The notes beneath the pieces are model-generated. The model saw nothing but the letters and a program-made list of their open reading frames with translations, had not been told where the DNA came from and made no database searches. This document shows positions 53,454 to 63,950 of a stretch of DNA of 64,000 bases, piece by piece. Positions within the stretch are counted from its first letter, which is position 1. Every line of letters begins with the position of its first letter. The DNA is from Valencia hispanica. Lineage: Eukaryota; Chordata; Actinopteri; Cyprinodontiformes; Valenciidae. The position numbers and the translations under genes are program-made. The DNA is taken from contig OY747702.1 of the NCBI GenBank assembly GCA_963556495.2, positions 14,906,403-14,970,402 of the forward strand. Reading direction: 5' to 3'.

Positions 53454-54939
53454 TGCTTTTTTTGCCCCCATTGAAATGAATGGAAAACCTCAAAAATTCC
53501 GCTAAATCTCGCCTGTTTTGCAAAACTAACTACTTCCACATACTTCCACTTAGAAACACCATTCAAATCTTAAAATGTAGTCATACTCTTCAGCTATTAC
53601 TGTATGTCTCGGCTTCTTCCTAACTTGTACATTTTTCATACAATCCTTCCTCAAGTTTCTGGTCCCGAAATGATCAGATTTCTGAAAATACATGCATTTC
53701 TATGGGAGCAGTTAAGCTAGAGTGGCCCACTCTAGCAGAATTACACTTTTCCACTTTCCTCATTTTCCACGAACAACTTCCGCTCACTCGCTCATATTTC
53801 ACTCTTTCTGCACATATTATATATCAAAACGTAGGTTTCCAATTTTTGCTTCGGTAAATATTACCAAACTTTATGTGACAGTTACAGTTTTTTGGCAAAT
53901 CGACCCAAAGCACAGTGGCCGCACCCGGAGGGACCATTGGAATGCATTGGGACTGAGCAAAAATTCAGAGGACAGCTGGATTCTGACTCATATTCGTAAA
54001 GTCATATCTCATAAACGATGTGACGTAGAAACATGAGCCTTGTGCCAATATAACTTCCTGACGCTCATGATTCAACAACTTTTTTGATACCTGTTACCGT
54101 TTCTCCATGAGTTTTGTTTGTTCGAGTGTAACAAATCTGCTCTTTAGCTAAAACGGCTCAGATTCAAAAATGGCAAAATCATGCTCATTTTTACAAAATC
54201 ACTGCTCCTAGACAAATTGAGGTACACACACGAAACGCACCATGATTCTTCATCAAAGCCTGCTGATACTTACAGTGAAAGAATAATTTCAATAGCCCTT
54301 ACATTTTCCGAGTAAGAAGGTGTCGTTCGGGACCAAGGAAAGACAGATCAATGTTTTAATCAAATTTATCAACATATTTGATGTCATTTTATGGCTGTAA
54401 TATTATATTTTCAACAAATTGAGAGGTTTGAGAGCGTTTCCCTATCCGTTCCGATAAAAACGGTCCATTTGTGACGTCGATACGCCTTACGGTTCTTAAG
54501 TTATTAAGAGTAGTTCGGAAGCTGCGTTACCTGTTAAAACGGCTGAGAAATTAGGAGACATAAGTGAGGTGCTGCACTAAGGCTGTCTCACCCAGTGAGA
54601 GCCGGCGTGTGATTGGTCGAAAAATGGCAGGCCTTTTCATGGCTTTAGGTGGAGCTCCCTCTTGTGGTAGAAAAGAGAATTACTATACATTATGGCCTCC
54701 ACTGTAAAACTGACATTTCAGGGTTATTGTAAGACATCTCAAACAACTTGTAGATTTAATACAAATCAGTTCAACAGGACTTTTGATTACTCTGGAAAAT
54801 ATGATGATCAATGCAGTCTCATAGGCAATAGTGGCCATTTTACTGTTCCAAGACCTGGAAAGCAGTGATTACTTTTAAATGGCAGTTACACAGACTTGTA
54901 TGTTTAAACAATTGTAGGCATTATAAATGAAATAAGACA

Positions 54940-56490
54940 TTGTAAGCTAACTTGCTATTGTTATCCATTATACTAATATTAGCATTTAAGCTAACATGAG
55001 CATTTTAGCTAATTTTGACTTAATAGCTAAAGTTAACATAATGAATGGATTGAGATACAGTTAACCAACATGTTAATGTTTGCCAACATGCTATCTGTGG
55101 CATTTTAGCTAACATTAGCATTTTAGCTAACATTAGCATTTTAGCTAATTTTAGTTTTTGGTTTTTGGGTTGATTTTAACATACTGATTGGGTGGAGTTA
55201 TTGTTAACCAATATGTTTATGTTTGCCAACATGCTAACAATAGCTTTTTTTACTAACCATAGCAATTTAGCTAATTCAAGCTAACAATGGGATTTTAGAT
55301 CATTTTGACTTAACATCTAAAATTAATATAATTAATGGACTGAGTTATTGTTTACCAACATGTTCGTGTTTGCCAACATGCTATCTGTAGTATTTTAGCT
55401 AACATTAGCATTTCAGCTAACATTAGCGTTTTAGCTAATCTTAGCTATCATTAGGTTTTTGGGTTGATTTTAACATACTGAATAGGAGTTATTGTTAACC
55501 TATATGTTCATGATTGCTAACATGCTGCCACTAGTCTTTTCACTAACCATAGCAATTAAGCTCATTCAAGCTAACAATAGAATTTTAGCTAATTTTGACT
55601 TAACAGCAAGAATTAAAATAATGAATGGATTGAGTTACTGTTAACTAACATGTTGGTCTTTACCAACATGCTATCTCTAGCATTTAAGCTAACATGAGCA
55701 TTTTAGCTAATGTTCACTAATATTAGTATTTTAGGAAGATTTTAACATACTGAAAAGATTAAGTTCATGGTAACGAACATGTTTACCAACATGCTATCTG
55801 TGGCATTTTAGCTAACATTAGCATTTTAGCTAACATTGGCATTTTAGCTATCATTTTGTTTTTGGGTTGATTTTAACAAACTGAATGGGTTGTTATTGTT
55901 AAGCAATATGTTAATGTATGCCAACATGCTACCAATAGCTTTTTCACTAACCATAGCAATTTAAGTCTTTCAAGCTAACAATGGAATTATAGCTAATTTT
56001 GACTTAACAACCAAAATTAACATAATGAATGGATTGAGTTAATGTTAACCAACACATTGGTACTTACCAACATGCTATCTGTAGCATTTAAGCTAAAAAT
56101 GACCTTTAAGCTAACACTAGCATTTTAGCTAATGTTAGCTAATATTTGCATTTTGGGAAGATTTTAACACACTGAAAGGATTAAGTTCATGGTAACGATT
56201 ATGTTAGTGTTTGCCAACATACAACCACTAGTATTTAAGCTAAAACTAGTCTTACCATTAGTATCAAAATTTAAGGTAATTTTGACTTAACAGCTAAGGT
56301 TAACTTGCTAAATAGATTTTGTTAATGTTTTGCACCATGTTAGGGTTTTGCTACCTTACTACCACTAGCATTTTAGCTAACATTTGCATTTCAGCTAATT
56401 TTAGCTAACACATCCCTTTAAGCTTATTTTAATTATACTGAATAGATTGAAATATTGTTAACCAACATGTTTGTGTTTGGGAACATGCTA
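54940..56490 (+). repeat. TTAGCTAA-rich tandem array, about 143-bp period
   Basis: A recurring landmark (tgccaacatgct or close variant) occurs at 55,081, 55,224, 55,371, 55,515, 55,661, 55,784, 55,919, 56,064, 56,212, 56,349 and about 56,478: eleven units, spacing 123-148 bp. Alternate units resemble each other more, giving a roughly 290-bp higher order in the first half. Each unit carries several TTAGCTAA or TAGCTAACATTAGC blocks. Non-coding. Confidence 0.9.
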
Positions 56491-56495
56491 CCATA

Positions 56496-56649
56496 TGCTT
56501 CTGTACATTTTTTGAACTTCAATTACTTCTGCATACTTTGTGCTATTTTAACCATTCAACGTTTCAACTATTCTGCTCATTCTGCTTTTTCCGGGTATAT
56601 CTTTTGGTATTCATAACCTTTATACTTTTCATAATATTCAACTTTTTAT
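56496..56649 (+). repeat. Direct repeat, copy 2
   Basis: Second copy of the 153-bp segment at 53,301-53,453, placed just after the tandem array. Confidence 0.85.
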
Positions 56650-57230
56650 TTTAGCTAATTTTGACAGTTTTTCTTTGTGGTAGGGTTGGCACACTATTTT
56701 TCTTTCTTCTGCTATTGCTGTTTATTAAACTTCAGCAACTCTTCTACAGTTTATTTCAAATACTTCAGCCATTTTCTGCAAATAAATTCCGCTTACAGCA
56801 TTCACACTGCCTTTTCGCAGGAAATGCAACTTTTTCTAGTTTGATTTAGATGTTTCTTTTGTATGCTTATTTTGCAAATTGATAAAAACAAACCATCACT
56901 ATTTATATATCTGAAAGCATTCTTTGTTTAAAGCATTTTTTCACACCTGCCTAAAACATTTGCACAGTACTGTAAATAGTAATTACTTAAACATATAGGG
57001 CAATATTGGGAGTAAGTTGGATAGTTTTCTTGAGATCCACTCTTCTTCATACTTTGCTTAATTTCTCACTCTTACCTTCCTTATTGCTTGTTGTAAACCT
57101 GATCTATAAATTGTGAAATCAAAGTTACATAGAGTTTTGATTATGCAGAGAAAAGGTTACATGCACAACTGCCAGTCAATGACTCCGTGCAACTGCTGGG
57201 ATTCCTTACAAAGAAAACTAGCTAAACCTT

Positions 57231-57332
57231 TAAACTGATTGGAATGTTTGTATTGAAATGACTGTCTTGTTACGTGCCTTGAGATTACATCTGTTGTGAA
57301 TCGGCGCTATATAAATAAACTGAATTGAATTA
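57231..57332 (+). repeat. L2 3' terminal fragment, plus orientation
   Basis: AAACTGATTGGAATGTTTG, TTACGTGCCTTGAGATTACA and GGCGCTATATAAATAAACTG form the last 100 bp of the same L2 family, in the opposite orientation to the copy starting at 57,426. Only the tail was retained. Confidence 0.75.
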
Positions 57333-57425
57333 ACTGCATTCTAATTTTTTAAAAATTCTGTTAATTTACAAGTCTTGCCAGCAGTTTACACGACCCAGCT
57401 TTTATTTTGCACATTTATCGGCATT

Positions 57426-58703
57426 TAATTCAGGTTATTTATATAGCGCCAATTCACAACAGATGTCATCTCAAGGCACGTAACAAGAAGTTATTTCAAT
57501 ACATTTATACAAACATTGCAATCAGTTAAAAAGTTTCCTATTTAAGAAATCCCAGCAGATTGCATCAGTCATTGGCGTGAGGTTGGGCAGACTTTCCAAC
57601 CACAGCCATCCTTCAGCAATCCCTCATACTGAGCAAGCATGTAGCGATGGTGGAGAGGAAAAACTCCCCTTTAACAGGAAGAAACCTCCAACAGAACCAG
57701 GCTCAGTAGGAGCGGCCATCTGCCACGACCGTCTGGGGGTTTGAGAAGACAGAGCAGAGACACAGAAGGAACAGAAGATCTGATATAAGAGAACTTTCTA
57801 TGTTACAGAAAGTAAAAAGTTGATAACAGGACACAGTGGATGTTCAGTTACTGGGAGCATCATCCCAGTCGATGCCCCCGTCCAACAGGGCATTGCAGCC
57901 AAGCAGGATACCAGACCAGGTATATCTTCTATGGAGAGAAAAACACTGAGAGAAAACAAAGTTAACAGTCGAAATAGCAGAATGTACTGTAATACAACTG
58001 GAGAGTCGTAGTAGAAAAGGAAGTAGCAGAGTGTAGAAAAGTGGTCAGTCTGTCCTCCAGCAGTCTAAGCCTATAGCAGCATAACTACAGAGATAGCTCA
58101 GGATGACCTAAGCCACTCTAACTATAAGCTTTATCAAAAAGGAAAGTTTTAAGCCTGGCCTTAAAAGTAAACAGAGTGTCTGCCTCACGGACTAAAGCTG
58201 GGAGCTGGTTCCACAGGAGAGGAGCCTGATAACTAAAATATCTGCCTCCCATTCTACTTTTAGAAATCCTAGGAACTACAAGTAAACCTGCAGTCTGAGA
58301 GCAAAGTGCTCTTTTGGGAACATATGGAACAATTAGATCTCTGATGTATGATGGAGCTTGATTATTAAGAGCTTTGTATGTAAGAAGAAGGATCTTAAAT
58401 TCTATTCTGGATTTAACAGGGAGCCAATGAAGGGAAGCTAAAACAGGAGAAATGTGATCTCTCTTTTTAATATTCATCAGAACTCTTGCTGCCGCATTTT
58501 GGATCAACTGAAGGCTTTTAATTACATTTTGTGGACTACCTGATAGTAAAGAATTACAGTAGTCCAGCCTTGAGGTAACAAATGCATGGACTAGTTTCTC
58601 AGCATCACTCCTGGACAGGATGTTTCTCATTTTAGCAATATTCCGGAGGTGAAAGAAAGAAATCCTTGAAACCTGTTTAATATGGGATTTAAATGTCAAG
58701 TCA
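57426..58703 (-). mobile_element. 5'-truncated L2-type LINE, same subfamily as 39.3-44.2 kb
   Basis: The 3' end GGTTATTTATATAGCGCCA and nearly all sequence up to 58,703 match 39,305-40,590 closely by eye. The junction at about 58,703 leads directly into an AGCTAAATATTTAG array. It contains the C-terminal 193 codons of ORF2 in one open frame. Confidence 0.85.
58118..58699 (-). pseudogene. L2 ORF2 C-terminal fragment
   Basis: 193 codons read without interruption from TFKSHIKQVSRISFFHLRN to TFLFDKAYS and the natural stop. This is the region downstream of the reverse transcriptase core (LHWLPVKSRIEFKILLLTYK, RDLIVPYVPKRAL). It retains the PVKSRI block that the 40-kb copy has lost. The catalytic domains are missing by 5' truncation, so the start is a random methionine. 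Confidence 0.85.
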
Positions 58704-58925
58704 TTTGAATTTGTATATTAGCTAAATATTTAGCTCTGAGCTAAATTTTTTGTTTGGAAACTAAATATTTAATTAGCAAGCTAAATTTTTAGTTAAGGGT
58801 AATTATTTAGTTTGCAAACTAAATTTTTAGCCTCAACTAAATATTAGGTAGCAAGCTAAGTATTTAGTTGACTTACATATTTAGTTTGGAGCTAAATATT
58901 TAGTTTGCTTACTTAAAAATTGGTT
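58704..58925 (+). repeat. AGCTAAATATTTAG-type tandem repeat, part 1
   Basis: Imperfect short units (AGCTAAATATTTAG, GCAAACTAAATTTTTAG, GGAGCTAAATATTTAGTTTG), about 20-28 bp each. The pattern resumes at 59,285-59,350 after an inserted LINE tail. Confidence 0.75.
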
Positions 58926-59280
58926 TGGAGCAAAATTATTATTATTTTTGTTTTTGATTGTAACATTCCAAAAGAAAATAGTTAAACATCAAAATATATT
59001 ACATCACAAATTACAACCAAAAAAAGGAATAGGAAGAAGCAGTGCCTATTTTATCCTATCCTATTCTGCATGTGTTAACCAGATAGTCTCATAACATAAT
59101 ACATAATGTTTTACACACACTTTTCATATCCACTGAGTATTTGATACCTAAGACATGTTTTAAATTTAGCTAAAGAAGGACATATCTTCAGTTCATCATT
59201 TAATTCACTCCATACTTTCACACGAAGAACAAAAACACACCTTGATTTCACATTAGTTCTTGCTTTTGCACATTAGTTCT
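58926..59280 (-). mobile_element. LINE 3' fragment with conserved C-terminus
   Basis: Minus-strand translation near 59,110-59,265 reads VKVWSELNDELKICPSLAKF, then KTCLRYQILSGYEK and a stop, a characteristic fish LINE C-terminus. The following 3' untranslated part has AAAAAAAGGAATAGGAAGAA-type sequence (complement of the usual tail as written on the plus strand). 5' truncated. Confidence 0.6.
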
Positions 59281-59284
59281 TTCT

Positions 59285-59350
59285 TTAGCACATTCAAAAA
59301 ATATTTAGTTTGTTAGTTAAACATTTAGCTTGCTAATCAATATTTAGTTT
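59285..59350 (+). repeat. AGCTAAATATTTAG-type tandem repeat, part 2
   Basis: AATATTTAGTTTGTTAGTT, AACATTTAGCTTGCTAATC and AATATTTAGTTTG resume the array begun at 58,704. Confidence 0.65.
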
Positions 59351-60650
59351 GAACTGACTATTATAGATGAATGTATACAGTTGTGAAAATTTGACTTTGA
59401 AACACTAACCCCCACTTATTTCTCTTATGACCGGTTAAATAACACAAATCATTGGTGTTATTTTTTGAGTTTGTAATTTTACAAACGGCGCCCCATAGTC
59501 CTCCCTTTTCATTATACCACTATCTAGAGAGTACTCATCTTTGTCTCATATTTTAGAAGGTGAACTGTATATTGGGAACTATGTTTATAACCATGAGCCT
59601 ATGAGGATAAAATAAAATGTTTAACAAATTCACACTTTTGCACCCAATTGCTGTTTCTAATTTTTTTTAAGTTGTTTGATGTGTGATAATATTTTCCTGA
59701 TAAAAAAAAATGGTCAAAGCCACACTTTGTGACCAAAAATCTATACAATTTGATATAACTACGATAAGTGTGTATATATTTTTCATTGGCAGAGAAGAAT
59801 AGTCTTTACTAAAACTGAAAACCTATTTTACATTGATGAGATCCAAAAAGGTCAATGTGGTTACTTGGCATTAAAACAAAAAGCTGATTGTGAAAAGCTG
59901 TGAAGAGATAAAGGAACAGATGGCTTGTTGGTAATTTTAGTGGAGTATATAAAGCCATAGAACTACACCAGCCAACAACATGTGCTTCTATTTCGGTCAA
60001 ATCTTTATGTTTACAGTAAGCTTTGTGACTACCGCTTTCATTATCTTTATCGTTGTAGACAAAATCCAATTGCAGACTTATGCTGAAAAAAACTAAAGCT
60101 GCACTTGTGGCAACTCCAATTAAACGAGGTCTTCGCGGAGCAATACTGTTTCATTGATCACAGAAACATGCATGTAGATATCCACTAACACCGAAAGCAC
60201 TGCCACAGATCTTATCTGTAGCTCTAGCGGAGAGCCTGAAAAGCAGCAGCCGAGTTAAAAATGGAAGCTGTTTACACCGCCATGGTCTCAATATCTGTGT
60301 CTGTCTTCACCCCTGGTATCAGCTAAAGTACACTCACACCTCACTCCAGCTCCAACATCCATTAGAGGAGTAGGAAGGATATTTTAAACTTCTCTTGCAA
60401 ACAGGATGTAGAGAGTGCTAAGAGGGTAACAAAGTGTATGCTCATTTCAAACAGTTCCCAGCAGGTGACAGACATATATGTACACAGCTGACTGTAAGCT
60501 TTCATACTGAACATTATATAACTATAAAGACAGATTAGCATAAATTGAGATAGTTTTATTATTCATAAAATGCAATGGTCAGTTACTGCTAAAAATGCCT
60601 TAATTATTTTAATAATGTATTTTATTTATATTTTTGTGATTTTTATATAT
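59351..60650. other. Unassigned; possible further repeat
   Basis: The minus-strand frame 59809-60069 (86 codons) has no recognised domain. The sequence looks repeat-derived but could not be classified. Confidence 0.35.
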
Positions 60651-60935
60651 ACATATAAGATCTGTGGTTAGTTCTCCAAGATGTTTGGAACTACCTACCA
60701 GCCGTGTTCCTTCAAAAACTGTTTGCAAGTGTTCCTGGAAGAATTGATGCAGTATTGAAGAACCAATGGTGGTCATGCAAAATATTGATTTGATTTAGAT
60801 TTCTCTTTTGTTCATTCACTGCGTATTTTTGATTGATGAAAATAAATGATAAACACTTCCATTTTTGAAAGCATTCTTCGTTTACAGCATTTTTTCACAC
60901 CTACCTAAAACTTTTGCACGGTACTGTATATAGTT
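60651..60935 (+). mobile_element. Tc1-like transposon 3' fragment
   Basis: The plus-strand frame has a Tc1 C-terminus (LQDVWNYLPAVFLQKLFASV, then PGRIDAVLKNQWW), followed by an untranslated part and the inverted repeat CACACCTACCTAAAACTTTT, then GCACGGTACTGTA. The same ending occurs at 56.94-56.97 kb. It preserves the uninterrupted ATATTGATTTGATTTAG sequence that is split by the 3.6-kb insert upstream. Confidence 0.75.
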
Positions 60936-61569
60936 AAGTTCACGCTACAATTTTTTGTTGCCAGTGACGGGGTCATGAAAATCCAATCATATTCCATTTT
61001 TACCCGTCAATTTTTTTAAATGCTAATGCCATATTCAGTAGTATTTACCTTTCACCCATTTTAAGATTCAATCCGAAAAAACTAAACAGAGAATCCACAT
61101 CGTGCTATCACACATTCGGCAGTTTAATAGGCTACATGTATTAATTATGAACATTTCACCTGAACGCGCCCGCCTGGAGCTAAACTGGCAACGGCCTGTG
61201 CATGATGGAGGCTGAATCCACATACTCCTGCCACACTGACTAGAATTAAGCGTCACATCAGCTAAAGTTTTGAAATCAGGGAACATTTCTCAAACTGAAG
61301 TGATTAGAATTCAGTAAGACTCTCTGAACGAGGGCTTTTCTTACCTTTTCAGTTGGAGGAAATCCCGTTGTATGTGCTCTTTTTGCATCAGTGGTTAAGC
61401 TGTAGTTATCTGTCACCGCAGGTCTGTGTGCGCTCCATTTCTCCGGAACTCTTCAACATGCTGTCAGCTCCTGGATAGCAAGATGCATTGGGTTTGGTGT
61501 CCTGGTCTGAGATGATGCTCAGATGCTTTAAAAAAAATTTATTTTTGACATTCGAATTTCGATTCAAAA
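60936..61569. other. Unassigned; possible hAT remnant
   Basis: Contains, inverted, the GTGGATTCAGCCTCCA block also seen at 18.69 kb, and A+T-rich TTCGAATTTCGATTC at 61,552-61,566, which resembles fish hAT ends. No transposase frame recognised. Confidence 0.3.
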
Positions 61570-61760
61570 TTCTTCATATTCCTGGCAGATTTAGGTATAA
61601 AGGAATCTTTTACTACTTGCCAACATGGTTCTCTTGACTGGAAAAAATATTAACATTTGGGAGTGGTCGACACAGAGTCCCGACTGGAATCCAGTGGAGA
61701 ATTTGTGGAGGGGGGTAAAGATCAGGGTAATGCCCCTTCCAGCCTCAAACACAAGCCGAA
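61570..61760 (+). mobile_element. Tc1-like transposase fragment
   Basis: The plus-strand frame reads WEWSTQSPDWNPVENLWRGV (about 61,661-61,720), the conserved segment carrying the third acidic residue of Tc1 transposases (usually W-P-SQSPDLNPIENLW). The flanks are too decayed to give ends. Confidence 0.65.
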
Positions 61761-62689
61761 AGATAAATTGTCAAAATACCAGTGGAAACATGAAAAAAAC
61801 TGGTCAGTAGTTCTAAAAAGGGGAATTCCAATGATGATTTTTTTCATTAATTATTGAGACCAATATAAAATATTTTCAACATGCAAGTTTAAAGATAAAA
61901 ATGTAAAAACAGGTAACTGTTTCTTTTTAAAATCTATCATCTTTTGACAGATGCCTGTCTCATTTCATATCAGAACAGAAACATTTTGGGATAAAGAAAA
62001 AATATTTCTGTGTAAATCTTCTTTAACTGTATTTGATCACTTGGACAGACTTGTAAATGTGCGAAGATACAGAATTTAGTAACCTGGAATTTGATGACTC
62101 AAATGCCAAAACTCACCGACAGTTGTGGGGATGTTGCAAAGATAGAAAAGAGAGAGGGATAAAAATGTTGGTTAGTCAGAATCCTCATCAACATCACAAT
62201 ATTCCGTTGGATATTCTCAGAGTATCATGCTACCACATTTCCAAAAATGTTGGTTGTATAATGTTGTTCTAAACAACACACAGCTCACCAGAAACAAAAG
62301 CAGAGGAAGTATTATTAAGCCAGTCAAAGTAATTGACTGAAGGTATTAAAGAATCATGTTTCTAATCAAAGTGGACCTCAAAATGTAATTTGGCTGCATA
62401 AAGCATAGAAATAGCTGCAGTAAGGAAGTTCTGATGATAGTTTTTCTCTCACTAATTGAGTCACACATGGAAAATGCTGGAAATTACACTTGTACTGACT
62501 TGGATCACAAACCGTAGTTAGCCTAGCCACATGTTTTCTGACTTGTTACTTGAACTTGGTTGAGATGGCCAAAGCGCCCTTCCAAGGTCCTTGTCCTAAC
62601 TCTTGGGGTAAATCAGTTCTGCATTTGTACATAGAAACAAACGTGTCTTGCCTGTCTCTGTATGAAGCAGGAAACATCATCCTAACATA
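61761..62689. other. Unassigned sequence
   Basis: No gene or classified repeat recognised. Confidence 0.4.
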
Positions 62690-62995
62690 CATCTATCCAT
62701 TGTCCAGTCCTGTTCATCCTTGCAGGGATGTGGGGCGCCTATCTCTAGTTGTCATTGGGGGAAATGTGGGGTACACCCTGGACTGGTCTCCAGTCCATCA
62801 CAAGGCAACACAGAAAAACACAGTACATACACAGTGCTTGGACTGTGGGAAGAAGGTGGAATATCTGTTGAGAACCCACGCATGCACAGTGAAAACATCC
62901 AATCTCCATACAAAGACCTCAGGCCGGGATTCAAACCTAGGACCTGCTTGCTGCAAGGCAACAGTGCTACCAACTGAACCAACATGCTGTCCACA
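62690..62995 (+). repeat. CATCC-type fish interspersed repeat, near complete
   Basis: In order: CATCTATCCATTGTCCAG, GGGGTACACCCTGGACTGG, CCAGTCCATCACAAGG, TTGGACTGTGGGAAGAAGG, AACCCACGCATGCACAG, GGCCGGGATTCAAACC and CAAGGCAACAGTGCTACCAA. The 157-codon frame crossing it is a repeat artefact. Confidence 0.75.
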
Positions 62996-63864
62996 TCCTA
63001 ACATGCTCATGTTTGTTTTTTGACAAAAAATATCTCAACATCATTAGCAAGGTGGTCACTTTTTGATGACACATTTTTCACTTCCTATCACCTACATAAG
63101 TCAAAATTATTCTAAAACAATTTTTCCCAATGGAAGCTTTTTTTTTTTTATGTGAACAGGACAAATACGTACTTTTACCGAAAATAAATCTTTTCTAATG
63201 AGTTTAATAATACCCAGAGAAGGACTTTGAAAAATTCCTATAGTTAAAGACTGATTAGTTGCCTGTTGAGTAATTCTCTTCTGGTGCTCATAAGTGAGGG
63301 AAACTCCAGGCCACAATTAGCTCAGTGGTCAAAGAACGTATGGCCAATTTGTATCCTTACTTTATTTCACTTAGGGAAGCAAAATGGTTTGTGTGGAGGT
63401 TACCTAATTCATCTGCCTTGTGACATATTCCAACGGATTGTTCCTCTCACACACGCGCGTAAATACACACGCATACACGCGCGCACACACACGGCTCCAG
63501 TGCAAGATAAATTGGCTGCATATAAATGCAGAAGGAAGACAATACATCTTTGGTTCACAATATTCCGTCCCGTCTCTCTCAAACACACAAAAAGTGTGCA
63601 GCTGTAGCATCCAATCACTGATGTTTGTGCATAGATGCACATTTATGCACACACAGACAGACAGAATGATTTGTCTACTAGCACATTCACGGACAATGCT
63701 ATTTGCTTTTGGGGTGTGATAATCCTTCAACTTTCCTGATGTGTTTGTGCTTTGATGAACCTGTTTCAAAGCCTGTTCACATTCAAAATTATTTTGTAAA
63801 GTCACACTCTTGAGCGTTTGTTCATCACTTACAAAGTTACAAAGACATCAAATGTCTCTTGTCG
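62996..63864. other. Unassigned; CA/CG-rich run at 63.45-63.5 kb
   Basis: ACACACGCGCGTAAATACAC and GCGCGCACACACACGG form a mixed CA/CG simple repeat. Overlapping frames on both strands (63,404-63,805) are featureless. Confidence 0.4.
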
Positions 63865-63950
63865 TCCATCTGTTCACAGGGACGGGCTTACTGAACCACA
63901 GGTGGGGTACACTCTGGACAAGTCACATGTTGGTCACAGTCAAGATATGC
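63865..63950 (+). repeat. Degraded CATCC-type repeat, 5' portion
   Basis: GTCCATCTGTTCACAGGGAC, GGTGGGGTACACTCTGGACA and AGTCACATGTTGGTCACAGT follow the family order with many changes. Confidence 0.45.

Larger units (their letters stand above)
53238..56840. mobile_element. 3.6-kb insert with subterminal inverted repeats, Helentron-like (HINE-like)
   Basis: The left tip is AGTGTGAATGC (53,238-53,248), followed after 14 bases by its exact inverse GCATTCACACT (53,263-53,273), giving an 11-bp hairpin. The same GCATTCACACT stands at 56,798-56,808 near the right tip, which ends in TTTTTCTAGT. The intact Tc1 sequence at about 60.78 kb (ATATTGATTTGATTTAG) shows insertion inside a T-run, without an obvious target duplication. 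Subterminal inverted repeats, T/T insertion and internal tandem repeats are features reported for non-autonomous Helentrons (Helitron2 type); the assignment is inference. No Rep/helicase frame is present. It contains a 143-bp-period array (54,940-56,490) and a 153-bp direct repeat. Confidence 0.55.
52022..56974 (-). mobile_element. Tc1-like transposon interrupted by a 3.6-kb insert
   Basis: The left end ACTACTGTGCAAAAGTTTTA, then GGCAGGTGTT, is mirrored by CACACCTGCCTAAAACATTT, then GCACAGTACTGTA, at 56,943-56,974. The same end occurs at about 60,895-60,930. Removing 53,238-56,840 leaves a Tc1 element of about 1.35 kb with the transposase on the minus strand. The joined flanks match the 60.7-kb copy of the family around the insertion point. 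Confidence 0.8.

Noticed and set aside
54940..56490. Tandem array as a CRISPR or centromeric satellite
   Set aside because: Units are contiguous without unique spacers, and the array is bounded within a 3.6-kb mobile element; only 11 units.
62550..63023. 157-codon plus-strand open frame
   Set aside because: It crosses a CATCC-type interspersed repeat; overlapping frames on both strands are equally long.
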